From assembly GCA_017640485.1 (NCBI GenBank), contig JAEPQP010000017.1:1-32897 (forward strand): 32,897 bases of DNA, in the 5' to 3' direction. Made by a program: the position numbers and the translations under genes. Below are positions 9,414-18,573 of the stretch, one piece after another. A model generated the notes under the pieces. It saw only the letters and a program-made list of their open reading frames with translations, was not told where the DNA came from and did no database searches. The stretch is from Phycisphaerales bacterium (GTDB taxonomy: Bacteria > Planctomycetota > Phycisphaerae > Phycisphaerales > UBA1924). Position 1 is the first letter of the stretch. Each line of letters opens with the position of its first letter.

Positions 9414-9860
9414 ATGCTGACCCGTATCTTCGTCCCCATCGCGATGTTCCTCCTCTACTGCACCAGCAGCAGCGCGATCGAAGGGTCATCTCATCAGCAC
9501 TCAGCATCGCAGACACGCAACTCACAGGTCCATGTCCACATAGACCAACACTGTGGTGTTGCCCATCTACACACGCATTCAAGCCCGAATGCTCCCGACA
9601 CAATCAATCCGCATCACGCATGCGAAGAAGAACATGACTCCGACGACCATTGCTGCGTCGATCATCACGAGTCGGAATCCAAACCAGTCGCATCGCTTGT
9701 GAATCCACAAGACCGTCCCACCGATGCCACTCCAGCGGCGCTTCCAAACCTCTCCCCAGTGCTCCAGACCGTCCCCAGCACACCAACCCGCTGGTTGCCT
9801 GTGCGCCAGCGCCCCCCGGATCATCTCGTGCTCCTGCGCACATTTGTTATGCTCAACTGA
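9414..9860 (+). CDS. Secreted His/Cys-rich small protein, probable metal binder
   Basis: This 148-residue protein starts with a signal peptide (residues 1-21, VPIAMFLLYCTSSSA). The mature part is rich in His, Cys and acidic residues: SHQHS, HVHIDQHCGVAHLHTH, HHACEEEHDSDDHCCVDHH. These clusters suggest periplasmic binding of Cu, Zn or Ni. The C-terminus is Pro/Thr-rich and ends in a short hydrophobic-basic tail. No known domain is recognised. It opens the first efflux gene set, 97 bases before the TolC-type gene, under the promoter at 9378-9406. A protein of the same length and layout but with more Cys opens the second set at 16600. Function is inferred from composition and context only. Confidence 0.65.
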   Translation: MLTRIFVPIAMFLLYCTSSSAIEGSSHQHSASQTRNSQVHVHIDQHCGVAHLHTHSSPNAPDTINPHHACEEEHDSDDHCCVDHHESESKPVASLVNPQDRPTDATPAALPNLSPVLQTVPSTPTRWLPVRQRPPDHLVLLRTFVMLN

Positions 9861-9957
9861 CCCAGCACGCCTTGCGTGTTGTATGCCGTCGCCCTATGTC
9901 GTCCTCTAGACATGCCGACGCTCTTGTCTCGTTGTCATTCACAAATGGAGCACTTCA

Positions 9958-11394
9958 GTGCAGTATATCCCCACCCCCCGCTCGCTCATGCTGGGGCTCG
10001 TGCTGGTCATCTTATCCGGTTGCCAGACCTATCAACCAAGACCACTCGACCCACAGTCACACCTGGAAGCGTTCTCAGCGCGATCAGTCCATGACCAGTC
10101 CCTCAAGACCTTCATCGACTCGCTTGACAACCCGAGCCAAAACAACCGCGCGATCGATTCAAGCCCCTACGACCCCTCCGACGGCATCTCCCTGAACGAA
10201 GCCGAACGCATCGCGCTGTATTACAACCCCGACCTCCGAATTGCAAGACTCCAAGCGGGTCTCGCGTCCGCTGACGCTACACACGCCGGTATTTGGGATG
10301 ACCCCAGTCTCAACTTCGATGCTCTTCGCATTACCGATGGAGGAAACACCCCCTGGATCATTGGTGGTTCACTCTCCATTACCATCCCCATCTCAGGGAG
10401 ACTCAGAACCGAGAGAGCACGAGCCGATGCCCAGACCAAAGCGTCCCTCTCTGCGATCGCTCAAGCCGAATGGAACACACGCATCGAGCTGCGCAGAGTA
10501 TGGAACCAATGGAGTGCCGCTCATCTCCGCGCCCAGCGCAACGAGCATCTCCTTGAATCCATCATCGGTCTCGCATCCTCAACAACAAAGCTCGCCCAAG
10601 CCGGTGAACTCCCCTCGACACAAGCACTCCTCTTCGAGATCGAGCGCGTCAGCCACATCCAGTCGATCGCAAGACACCGCGTCCAAGCAACGATGCTCAA
10701 GCACAAACTGCACGCGATCATGGGTCTCCCTTCTGAAGCGGAAGTGGAACTGACCCCCGCGATCTCCACTGATCCCGTTGCATCACCGCCGAGGTTCGAG
10801 CACATCGTTGAGCACCATCCATCGCTCTTGCAACTGCGTGACGAGTACGCGATCAGCGAAGCCTCGCTCCTCCACGAGATCCGCAAGCAGTACCCCGATC
10901 TGACTATTGGCCCTGCGTATGAATCCGAGCAAGGCGAATCCCGCATTGGTCTCGTCGCCGGCATCCCACTTCCCATCCTCAACTCCAACAAACAAGGCAT
11001 CGCCCGCGCCCGAGCCCAAAGAGAACTCGCGCGTGGTGTCTACGAAACACAGCTCGAAAGACACCGAAGCGCTTTGGCCGTCGCACTTCTTAACGCAAAC
11101 AGCGCCCAGCGGCAACGCACCCAGATGGAATCCACACTCGTCCCGCTCGTTGACAAGCAGCTCACCGATGCCCAGCGTCTCCTCGAACTCGGAGAGAGCG
11201 ACGGGCTCGTCCTCCTTGAATCGCTCCAACGCGCCGGACAAACAACCAACGAGATCATCGACGCTCGTCTCGCTGAAGCAATGGCAACCACCGAGCTCGA
11301 AGCACTGATTGGACTAATCCCTTCCACCCAACTGCCCCCCAGCACCCACGCCCAACCCATAAACAACCCCACCACACCGGAGGGAACAGAATGA
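9958..11394 (+). CDS. TolC-family outer-membrane efflux lipoprotein
   Basis: This 478-residue protein is the outer-membrane channel of a tripartite metal efflux pump (CzcC/CusC type). It has a lipoprotein signal with lipobox LSGC (Cys22), so it should be acylated. Two outer-membrane-efflux repeats of long helices follow. They include ISLNEAERIALYYNPDLRIA near 75, the typical entry motif, and the second half starts near 280 (HHPSLLQLRDEYAISEASL). The start is GTG at 9958, preceded by GGAG eight bases upstream. The stop overlaps the adaptor start (ATGA), so the two are coupled. The partner pump is the RND protein at 12789. Substrate cannot be told from this component. Confidence 0.88.
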   Translation: MQYIPTPRSLMLGLVLVILSGCQTYQPRPLDPQSHLEAFSARSVHDQSLKTFIDSLDNPSQNNRAIDSSPYDPSDGISLNEAERIALYYNPDLRIARLQAGLASADATHAGIWDDPSLNFDALRITDGGNTPWIIGGSLSITIPISGRLRTERARADAQTKASLSAIAQAEWNTRIELRRVWNQWSAAHLRAQRNEHLLESIIGLASSTTKLAQAGELPSTQALLFEIERVSHIQSIARHRVQATMLKHKLHAIMGLPSEAEVELTPAISTDPVASPPRFEHIVEHHPSLLQLRDEYAISEASLLHEIRKQYPDLTIGPAYESEQGESRIGLVAGIPLPILNSNKQGIARARAQRELARGVYETQLERHRSALAVALLNANSAQRQRTQMESTLVPLVDKQLTDAQRLLELGESDGLVLLESLQRAGQTTNEIIDARLAEAMATTELEALIGLIPSTQLPPSTHAQPINNPTTPEGTE

Positions 11395-12776
11395 ACACCA
11401 CCGCGACAAGTAAACCAATGATCGCCGCATTGACCGCACTCATGCTGATGCTCAGCGCCTGCACAAAGGAGCATGCACCACACGAGCAAAGTACACAAGA
11501 CGAGCACAGCGAACCGTCACAAGCCAACCCGAACCTCGTAGAGATCCCACCAAGCGTCCGGACCAACCTCGGGATCACTTTCTCAAAGGTCCAACGCCGC
11601 TTGATCCAGAGCACCATCCGTATCCCAGGCGCCTTTGAACTCCAGCCTCTCGCACGACGCGAATACCGGATGACACTCCCAGGCCACATCGAACTGGCCG
11701 TGGATCAGTACGACCATGTCGAAGAGGGCGACCTGCTGTTCCGATTCAAGTGCACCCACTGGCCCGAACTCCAGCACGAGATCATCCTTGCTGAACAGGA
11801 AATCGAGTCCGCACAGTCCGTGATCGAAGTCGTCGAAGCTCGGATGACCGAAGCACAGCAGCGACTCACCAACCTCCGCCAGCGCCTCGAATCCCTGAGC
11901 AACGCACAGGTCCGGAACGCCGAGCTCGAAGCACAAGCAAGCGAGATCGAAGCGTCCCTACCAAGGCTCCGAGCTGAACTCAGTCAATCACTGACCCAGA
12001 TCAACAACGCCAAACGAACCCTCGAACACGCGCTCCATCGCGCCTCCGTTGTCAGCGGCGTCGAAGAATCTAAACTCGTTGCCCCAATCCAATACGAAGG
12101 CACTACCGTACCAACCTACCTCGTTATCGACTGGATCGAGATTCACGCCCTTCGTTCAGGGATCGTTGAAGCCCTCCACCTCACCGACGGCGCATACGCT
12201 GAATCGCCCACACTCGTCCTCTCTACGATCAATCCAGACCAAGTCCGTTTCCGTGCTCAAGCCCTTCAAGCAGACCTCCCACGCCTCTCAAACGCAAGCA
12301 CCGCACGCATCGTCCCCCCCATCGCTCCGGGGATCGATCCCGCAGACAGCGTGAAATCCAGCGCTCAGCTCGGTCTCGAAGCACATCCCGAACAACGGAC
12401 CGTCACAGTCTTAGCAACCCCAGCAAGCACACGATCCTGGATCCGTCCAGGAGTGAGCGCCTTCCTCGAAGTCGTCATTGAATCAAGCGAAGGATCAACA
12501 CTCGCGATCCCACGATCCGCGATTGTCCGTGATGGTATCGAGCATGTCTACTTCCGCCGCGACCCCAAAGACCCCAACCGGGTCATCCGCACCAAAGCCG
12601 ACATGGGTGTCGATGACGGCCGATGGGTCGCTATCAAATCCGGACTTGGACCAAACGATGAAGTCGTACTCCAAGGCGCTTACGAGCTCAAACTCGCAAC
12701 CCAGCAATCCGGCGATCAACAACAGGGCGGGCATTTCCATGCCGACGGCACTTTCCACAACGAAGAAGAAGATTAA
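11391..12776 (+). CDS. RND efflux periplasmic adaptor lipoprotein (HlyD/CzcB family)
   Basis: This 461-residue membrane-fusion protein links the RND pump at 12789 to the TolC-type channel. The lipobox is LSAC (Cys24), giving an inner-membrane-anchored lipoprotein. After a polar His-containing stretch (EHAPHEQ) comes the beta-barrel/lipoyl half (about 65-120, LPGHIELAVDQYDHVEEGDLLF). A long coiled-coil hairpin follows at about 125-215, then the second lipoyl and barrel halves and a C-terminal membrane-proximal domain (LAIPRSAIVRDGIEHVYF). The last residues carry a His patch (GGHFHADGTFHNEEED) that may take part in metal transfer. The start overlaps the upstream stop by four bases, and the pump follows after 12 bases. 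It lacks the YxCxMHP heavy-metal motifs seen in the second adaptor. Confidence 0.86.
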   Translation: MNTTATSKPMIAALTALMLMLSACTKEHAPHEQSTQDEHSEPSQANPNLVEIPPSVRTNLGITFSKVQRRLIQSTIRIPGAFELQPLARREYRMTLPGHIELAVDQYDHVEEGDLLFRFKCTHWPELQHEIILAEQEIESAQSVIEVVEARMTEAQQRLTNLRQRLESLSNAQVRNAELEAQASEIEASLPRLRAELSQSLTQINNAKRTLEHALHRASVVSGVEESKLVAPIQYEGTTVPTYLVIDWIEIHALRSGIVEALHLTDGAYAESPTLVLSTINPDQVRFRAQALQADLPRLSNASTARIVPPIAPGIDPADSVKSSAQLGLEAHPEQRTVTVLATPASTRSWIRPGVSAFLEVVIESSEGSTLAIPRSAIVRDGIEHVYFRRDPKDPNRVIRTKADMGVDDGRWVAIKSGLGPNDEVVLQGAYELKLATQQSGDQQQGGHFHADGTFHNEEED

Positions 12777-12788
12777 GGAGCACGAACC

Positions 12789-15700
12789 ATGCTAAAGAAA
12801 CTCATCAGGTTCTCGCTCGATAACGCAGCCCTCGTGCTGCTGATGAGCCTCGTCCTGCTCGCGTTGTCTGCCTACCAGCTCCCCAAGACACCCGTCGATG
12901 TTTTCCCAGAGCTCAACGCCCCGACCGTCGTGGTGATGACCGAATCCCCAGGTCTCGCTGCTGATGAAGTCGAGCAGTATGTCACATTCCCGATCGAAAC
13001 TTCAGTCAACGGCATCCCAGGCGTCCGCCGAGTGCGAACCACCAGCGCCATCGGTCTGTCGATTGCGTACATCGAGTTCGACTGGGGCGCGGATATCTAT
13101 CGCGCCAGACAGCTCGTATCTGAACGCCTCGACACCATCCGCGAGGATCTCCCACCTGACGCCCACGCCGAGATGACCCCAATCTCAAGCATCACCGGCG
13201 AGATCATGCTCCTAGCAGTCTCATCCCCAGACACGACCGCCCCCCCGATGGAACTCCGCGCCTACGCAGAATATGACCTCCGCAACAAACTCCTCGCAAT
13301 CCCCGGAGTCTCACAAGTCGCCGTGATCGGAGGCGAACTCCCAGAATATCAGGTGCTTGTCGAACAAGAGAAACTGCGTCTCTACGACCTGAGCATAGAC
13401 AATGTCATCGCAGCTGCTGGAGCATCCCACAGCACCCTCAGCGCCGGCTATCTCGCAGATGTAGACCATCTCGAACTCCCGATCCGCCAGAGTGGACGAG
13501 TGCGTTCCGCAAGCGACATCTCCGGAACAGTGATCAAGTACCACGCAGGCGCTCCGGTCACCATCGGGCAGGTCGCGCGTGTCCAACTCGGCCCTGCCCT
13601 CAAGCGTGGAACCGGAGCTGACGCCGGGAACCCAGCGGTGGTCATGACCATCAAGAAAGCTCCTGGGACCAACACACTCACCATCACCGATGAGATCGAC
13701 ACGATGCTCGATGCCCTCGAACCCTCACTCCCAGAGGGAATCAGCATCAACAGACAGATCTTCCGTCAAGCGGACTTCATCAATCTATCGATCACCAATG
13801 TCGTGCACGCCCTGCGCGATGCCGCGATCATCGTCTCGATCATCCTGATCTTGTTCCTGCTCAATGTCCGAACAACGCTCATCACGCTCACCGCTCTCCC
13901 CTTGTCGCTTGCAATGACACTCTTATTTCTGGACTGGATCGGAGAGACCATCAATGTCATGACCCTCGGCGGACTCGCGATCGCTGTCGGATCACTTGTG
14001 GACGATGCAATCATTGATGTCGAGAACGTGTTCCGCAGATTGAAACAGAACGGATCAAAGCCCGAGAGCGAACGACTCCCGAGTCTCCGAGTGATCTTTG
14101 ATGCCAGCAATGAGATCCGTCCCGCAATGGTGTTCGCGACCGCCATCATCGCTCTCGTCTTTCTACCACTGTTCTTCCTCGAAGGCATCGAAGGACGATT
14201 CTTCCGTCCGCTCGGGATCGCATTTGTCGTATCTATCCTTGCATCGTTGCTCGTAGCACTCACCGTCACACCAGCGATGTGTCGATTCATGCTCAAAAGC
14301 GATCCCAATGACAATGCACACCGCGACGGCCTGCTTGTCCGATCATTGAAAAGTGTGTATGAACGCGCAATCCGTACAGCACTGCACTTCCGCAAAACCG
14401 TCTTGACGCTTGCTGCAATCGCGACCGCCACATCAATCCTGCTCGCCTCGACCTTCGGGACATCATTCCTCCCAGAGTTTAACGAGGGCACCTTCACCGT
14501 GTTTGTCTCAGCCCCTCCAGGCACCTCCCTGGTCGCAAGCGATCGACTCGCCGCTTCACTCGAAAAGCAACTCATCGAAGCCCAAGGCGTCCGCAGCGTC
14601 ACACGCAGGACAGGACGCGCAGAACGCGACGAACACGCCGAACCTGTGAGTAACTCTGAGATCGAGATCACGGTTGAACCTGGATACTCAAAGAACGAAG
14701 TCCGATCTCGGATACGATCCATCCTCGACGCTGTCCCAGGCATCACCACAAGTATAGGACAGCCCATCGAGCACCGCTTGAGTCACATCCTCTCGGGAAC
14801 ACCCGCTGCCATCGCGATCAGTGTGTATGGAGATGATCTCGACACTCTGCGAGTGATTGCCAAAGAAATCGAGTCCGAACTCAAAGCACTCCCTGGAGCG
14901 CGTGATGTCTCAGCCAATCGAGAGATCATGATTCAATCACTCCCTGTCGAGTACCAACCAGCACAACTCGCCGCGTACGGGCTCACCCCCCAGTCCGCAG
15001 CCGAGCAAGTGAGGAACACGATCTTCGGGGTAGAAGTTGCCGAGGTCAACGAAGGAGTACGCCGCTATGGGCTCGCTGTGCGACTCGAAGAAACCGAACG
15101 CGATAGTGTCCAAGATCTCAAGAGTCTGATCTTGCGTGGTCAAGGTGGAGCACTCGTTCGTCTCGAACAGGTCGCTGTCATCGGTCCTGAAATGTCATCA
15201 AACCTCATCGCCCGTGAGAATGCACAGCGAAAAGCGGTGATCTCACTCAATGTAGCCGAAGGGTCGAATCTCGGACACCTGGTCGAGCAAGTCCGTGAAC
15301 GAGTTGATCCCATTATTCAAAACTATGGCTATACAGTGAAATACGGCGGCCAATTTGAGGCACAGCAGTCTGCATCACGCACCATCGGGTTACTCAGCGC
15401 CGTAGTAGTCATAGTGATGCTCGCTCTCTTGAACCTCGCCATCGGTTCAATCCGTGTTGCACTTCTCGTCTTGGTGAACCTACCGCTCGCCCTCATCGGA
15501 GGGATCCTTGCAATCTTTATGACGGAGTCTCCCAATCCTCTATTGAACTTTGCCGCACTCTTCGGCATCGGGAGTTATACAGCACCGGTGATCTCCATCG
15601 CCAGTCTCGTCGGATTCATCACGCTCTTTGGTATTGCGGTACGCAATGGCATCCTGCTGGTCAACCACTACAAACATCTCACAGTTGAAGACGATGTACC

Positions 15701-15956
15701 ATTGTATGAAGCGATCGTACAGGGATCACTTGAACGACTCGTCCCGATCCTGATGACCGCCCTCACTGCTGCACTGGCGCTCATCCCGATTATCCTCAAA
15801 GGCGAGAAACCGGGCAATGAGATCCTCGCTCCGCTTTCTGTAGTTATTCTGGGAGGTTTACTCACCTCGACCTTCCTCAATCTGATCGTCGTACCAGCGG
15901 GGTACGCCGCCATCCATCGCGTCCGTCGAACAACGGGAACAGAAACTAGTTCCTAA
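12789..15956 (+). CDS. RND-family efflux pump, CzcA/CusA-related (metal not determined)
   Basis: This 1055-residue inner-membrane pump has the usual RND layout: TM1 near 10-30, a large periplasmic loop, TM2-6 at about 340-510, a second loop, and TM7-12 in the last 200 residues. The proton-relay helix reads GGLAIAVGSLVDDAIIDVEN, with D405, D406 and E412. Of the CzcA relay acids, the second Asp and the Glu are present but the first is not. In the second loop the positions that hold the CusA Met triad are not Met (FTVFVSAPPG; SNSEIEITV), so Cu/Ag by the CusA route is unlikely. RAERDEHAEPVSNSE is a variant of the HME-type loop motif. AGGAG-type signals space it 12 bases after the adaptor. Zn, Co, Ni or Cd are guesses only. 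Confidence 0.86.
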   Translation: MLKKLIRFSLDNAALVLLMSLVLLALSAYQLPKTPVDVFPELNAPTVVVMTESPGLAADEVEQYVTFPIETSVNGIPGVRRVRTTSAIGLSIAYIEFDWGADIYRARQLVSERLDTIREDLPPDAHAEMTPISSITGEIMLLAVSSPDTTAPPMELRAYAEYDLRNKLLAIPGVSQVAVIGGELPEYQVLVEQEKLRLYDLSIDNVIAAAGASHSTLSAGYLADVDHLELPIRQSGRVRSASDISGTVIKYHAGAPVTIGQVARVQLGPALKRGTGADAGNPAVVMTIKKAPGTNTLTITDEIDTMLDALEPSLPEGISINRQIFRQADFINLSITNVVHALRDAAIIVSIILILFLLNVRTTLITLTALPLSLAMTLLFLDWIGETINVMTLGGLAIAVGSLVDDAIIDVENVFRRLKQNGSKPESERLPSLRVIFDASNEIRPAMVFATAIIALVFLPLFFLEGIEGRFFRPLGIAFVVSILASLLVALTVTPAMCRFMLKSDPNDNAHRDGLLVRSLKSVYERAIRTALHFRKTVLTLAAIATATSILLASTFGTSFLPEFNEGTFTVFVSAPPGTSLVASDRLAASLEKQLIEAQGVRSVTRRTGRAERDEHAEPVSNSEIEITVEPGYSKNEVRSRIRSILDAVPGITTSIGQPIEHRLSHILSGTPAAIAISVYGDDLDTLRVIAKEIESELKALPGARDVSANREIMIQSLPVEYQPAQLAAYGLTPQSAAEQVRNTIFGVEVAEVNEGVRRYGLAVRLEETERDSVQDLKSLILRGQGGALVRLEQVAVIGPEMSSNLIARENAQRKAVISLNVAEGSNLGHLVEQVRERVDPIIQNYGYTVKYGGQFEAQQSASRTIGLLSAVVVIVMLALLNLAIGSIRVALLVLVNLPLALIGGILAIFMTESPNPLLNFAALFGIGSYTAPVISIASLVGFITLFGIAVRNGILLVNHYKHLTVEDDVPLYEAIVQGSLERLVPILMTALTAALALIPIILKGEKPGNEILAPLSVVILGGLLTSTFLNLIVVPAGYAAIHRVRRTTGTETSS

Positions 15957-15976
15957 TTCCATAGGAGTTTTATCAA

Positions 15977-16459
15977 ATGAAAACGAAACCAATCACAGTC
16001 CTTTCCCTCGTCCTTGGACTCGCGCTCTCAATGAATGCATGCACTGAACAAAGCAGTTCATCAAGTAGCCACTCGCATGGCGACGAGACCCATTCCCACG
16101 CAGAAGACAATCATGCAGCAGAAGACATACATGAATCAATCCCGCTCGGATCAATGATGATCAACGACTTCACAGTCGAACTCGCACAAGGTCACGGTGC
16201 AGTACACGCTGGTGAAGAGGAGCACCTCATTGTGAAGTTGCAAAGTAGCGAGGATGAAGTACTCGCTATTCGTGCTTGGATTGGGACTGAGGATAAGACT
16301 CAATCGTTTGTAGGCAAGGGCGAATACTCCGCTGATAGGGATGTGTACGATGTCCACATGATCGCTCCCCAGAGCCTTGATCCCGATGCAATGTGGTGGG
16401 TCGAGCTGGAGTTGCGAGATGGGACGATCAAGACGGGATCGATGAAAGTAATCCAATAA
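15977..16459 (+). CDS. His-rich small lipoprotein of the first efflux operon
   Basis: This 160-residue lipoprotein has a signal peptide ending in NAC (Cys22), then a Ser run and a His/acidic stretch (HSHGDETHSHAEDNHAAEDIHE, about 32-54, divided here only for description), likely a metal-binding tail. A compact C-terminal half (about 60-160) looks like a beta-sandwich: FTVELAQGHGAVHAGEEEHL, AIRAWIGTEDKTQ, MWWVELELRDGTIKTGSM. No family is assigned. AGGAG lies before the ATG, and the gene begins 20 bases after the pump, so it ends the first operon. A periplasmic metal chaperone or sensor for the pump is the simplest role, inferred from context. Confidence 0.65.
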   Translation: MKTKPITVLSLVLGLALSMNACTEQSSSSSSHSHGDETHSHAEDNHAAEDIHESIPLGSMMINDFTVELAQGHGAVHAGEEEHLIVKLQSSEDEVLAIRAWIGTEDKTQSFVGKGEYSADRDVYDVHMIAPQSLDPDAMWWVELELRDGTIKTGSMKVIQ

Positions 16460-16508
16460 GCAGGTCACTTAGGCAATATTCTGTCTTCTATTCAACAAAT
16501 ACCATTCT

Positions 16509-16579
16509 CTCAATATTGAGGAATACTGAGCTGAGGAGAAGCATTGCTTTTGATGAAACAGCCAGATATGGTGTATAGG
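16509..16579 (+). promoter_or_regulatory. Candidate control region of the second efflux gene set
   Basis: A perfect 12-base palindrome CTCAATATTGAG lies at 16509-16520 and may be an operator. TTGATG (16550-16555), an 18-base spacer and TATAGG (16574-16579) could be a weak promoter for the gene at 16600. The gap 16460-16599 is more AT-rich than its neighbours. Evidence is pattern only. Confidence 0.3.
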
Positions 16580-16599
16580 CTCTACTAGAGCGGAGCGTT

Positions 16600-17046
16600 A
16601 TGATCCGATGGTTCACACTCATCCTGTTCTCCCTAGGCGTGCTACACGCTTCGGGGATCGCGCTGCCTCGTGCGGCGGGTGACGACTGCGCCACGATCTG
16701 CGGCTCACACGAAGCGCCTCAAGTCGTGATCACTCCGTCGTGCTGCCCATCCCAGAGCACAGAGACCAAGAGCATGCAAACCCAGAGCGACGAGTATTGT
16801 CCGATGAGCAACGGGCCGTGCACTTGCGGGATCAGCTCGAATGATGATCATGCTCCAGATGCGCCGATGCCTGCTCCTCAGCGGGAGCGACAGAGCGTGC
16901 AGATGATGCGTGGTCCGCCGCTGACGATCCAGATCATCAACACCGATACTCCCAAGCGTCTGATCCCGGTCGCACTGACCGGCTCGATCCGCTCGCGGTT
17001 CACACACAACCAAGTCCAAGCAATCCTGGGTGTCTGGAGACGATAG
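16600..17046 (+). CDS. Secreted Cys-rich small protein, probable metal binder
   Basis: This 148-residue protein has a signal peptide (about 1-25, WFTLILFSLGVLHASGIALP). The mature part has several Cys clusters (DDCATICGSH, PSCCPSQ, EYCPMSNGPCTCGIS) and Met/His residues, followed by a Pro-rich linker and a C-terminal segment (SIRSRFTHNQVQAILGVWRR). No known family is recognised. A GGAG ribosome binding site precedes the ATG. It opens the second, Cu/Ag-type efflux set, matching in length and layout the His-rich protein that opens the first set at 9414. The Cys-rich character fits Cu(I) or Ag(I), the His-rich one harder ions; this is an inference. Confidence 0.62.
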   Translation: MIRWFTLILFSLGVLHASGIALPRAAGDDCATICGSHEAPQVVITPSCCPSQSTETKSMQTQSDEYCPMSNGPCTCGISSNDDHAPDAPMPAPQRERQSVQMMRGPPLTIQIINTDTPKRLIPVALTGSIRSRFTHNQVQAILGVWRR

Positions 17047-17133
17047 AGACCCGACCTGTAGGGAAGGTACGCGCACTGCGAACCGATCCCCAGTCGAATC
17101 TCTTCCGTTCCAACTCACACCAGGACCCTTGTT

Positions 17134-18573
17134 ATGCACAGATCCATCCTGCTCGCGTGCGCCTCTTCATTGATGCTCACAAGCTGCACGAGCGACCCGC
17201 TTTCGCCGCGCCCGGCGCATGCACTGACTCGATCGCTCGACGACACTCTCAGCGCTGAGCCTGTCCCGTCTCGATTCAGAGACGACGCACGCTCCGAAGA
17301 ATCAACACACAGAATCAGCGAGATTGTCACAGCGGATACATCCCCCGATGACATCGTGCAGCTCGCGCTGTACCGATCCCCCGAACTCGAGAGCGCGTAC
17401 CAGCAATGGGTCGCGATGTCCGAGCGTGTCCCTCAAGCGAGGGCGCTTCCGGATCCACGATTGAATATCGGGTTCTTTGCCAACGAGGTCGAGACACGCG
17501 TTGGTGCTCAACAAGCGCGGATCGGGATCTCTCAGCAGCTCCCTTGGTCCGGGAAGCTGCGTGCGTCGGAGGAAGCCGCGGCTGCAGAAGCGCGTGCGGC
17601 ATGGGTCCGCTATACCGCGATCGAACGATCCATCACCCGACGAGTCGTGACCGCTCTCTACATGCTCCACGAACTGGACGCGACCATCGAGATCACGCGC
17701 GAGAGCCTTGAGCTGCTGTCATCGTTCGAGGACTCGATCCGCTCGCGTTTCCGCGTCGGAGGAGGGTCGCACCCCGCACTTGTGCGCACGCAAGTCGAGC
17801 TGGGGATGCTCGAAGACCGACTGGTTTCGCTGGGATCCGCGCGATCAACGCTCGTTGCACAGCTCAACGCACTGCTTGATCGCTCGCATGATTCCACGAT
17901 CCCAGTGCTCAGCGAGCTCCCTGTCCCGATCCTCGATACTTCGCTCCAAACGCTGATCGCACAGAGCGAACGCACCAACCCAACGCTCGTAGCACTCAGC
18001 GAACGCATCAGCGCACAGCAGTCGCGCACCAAGATCGCGCGATACGCGAGCAAACCCCAGCTCACGCTCGGCGTCGAGACCATCTTCACAGACGACGCAA
18101 GCAATCCGAGCATCGCTGAGAGCGGAGACGATCCGCTGCTACTGACCTTCAGCGTGAACCTCCCGATCTGGCGCGACAAGTACGACGCGCAGGTCCAAGA
18201 GTCCATCGCTCAACGCCTCGCACTCGCGCATGAACGCCAGTCCACACGCAACGACCTGAGCACACGAATCGTCCAGTCGCACTTCGACTACACCGACGCA
18301 CAGCGTCGAGTGGAACTCTACGAGCACACCCTCATCCCCAAAGCAACCGAATCCATCCGCACAACCCTCGCGTCCTTCCGCACGGGTTCAGAGGGCTTCA
18401 CCGACCTGCTCGACGCTCAAAGAACACTGCTCGAGTTTCAGCTCAACGCGCTCCGCGCACGCACAGCGCAAGGGGTCGCGTTGGCGCAGCTCCATGAGTT
18501 GATCGGGATCACCAACGCGAGTGTCGAGCAGTCCATCACCAGACCTATCCAGCCACTGGAGAACGAGCAATGA
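17134..18573 (+). CDS. cusC: TolC-family outer-membrane lipoprotein of the Cu/Ag efflux system
   Basis: This 479-residue protein is the outer-membrane channel component of the second pump. Its lipobox is LTSC (Cys18). The first outer-membrane-efflux repeat starts near residue 70 (SPDDIVQLALYRSPELESAY). It contains the family motif ARIGISQQLPWSGKL, common in CusC/CzcC-type channels, and the second repeat begins near 270 (SERTNPTLVALSERISAQQ). The end overlaps the CusB-like adaptor by four bases (ATGA), supporting a common operon. AGGA lies eight bases before the ATG. The symbol rests on the copper-type partners downstream, not on this sequence alone. Confidence 0.86.
   Translation: MHRSILLACASSLMLTSCTSDPLSPRPAHALTRSLDDTLSAEPVPSRFRDDARSEESTHRISEIVTADTSPDDIVQLALYRSPELESAYQQWVAMSERVPQARALPDPRLNIGFFANEVETRVGAQQARIGISQQLPWSGKLRASEEAAAAEARAAWVRYTAIERSITRRVVTALYMLHELDATIEITRESLELLSSFEDSIRSRFRVGGGSHPALVRTQVELGMLEDRLVSLGSARSTLVAQLNALLDRSHDSTIPVLSELPVPILDTSLQTLIAQSERTNPTLVALSERISAQQSRTKIARYASKPQLTLGVETIFTDDASNPSIAESGDDPLLLTFSVNLPIWRDKYDAQVQESIAQRLALAHERQSTRNDLSTRIVQSHFDYTDAQRRVELYEHTLIPKATESIRTTLASFRTGSEGFTDLLDAQRTLLEFQLNALRARTAQGVALAQLHELIGITNASVEQSITRPIQPLENEQ

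Noticed and set aside
13766-14767. 333-codon antisense frame in the first RND pump
   Set aside because: It is a shadow of the strongly supported pump gene, rich in Ser/Arg as reverse frames of this codon bias usually are.
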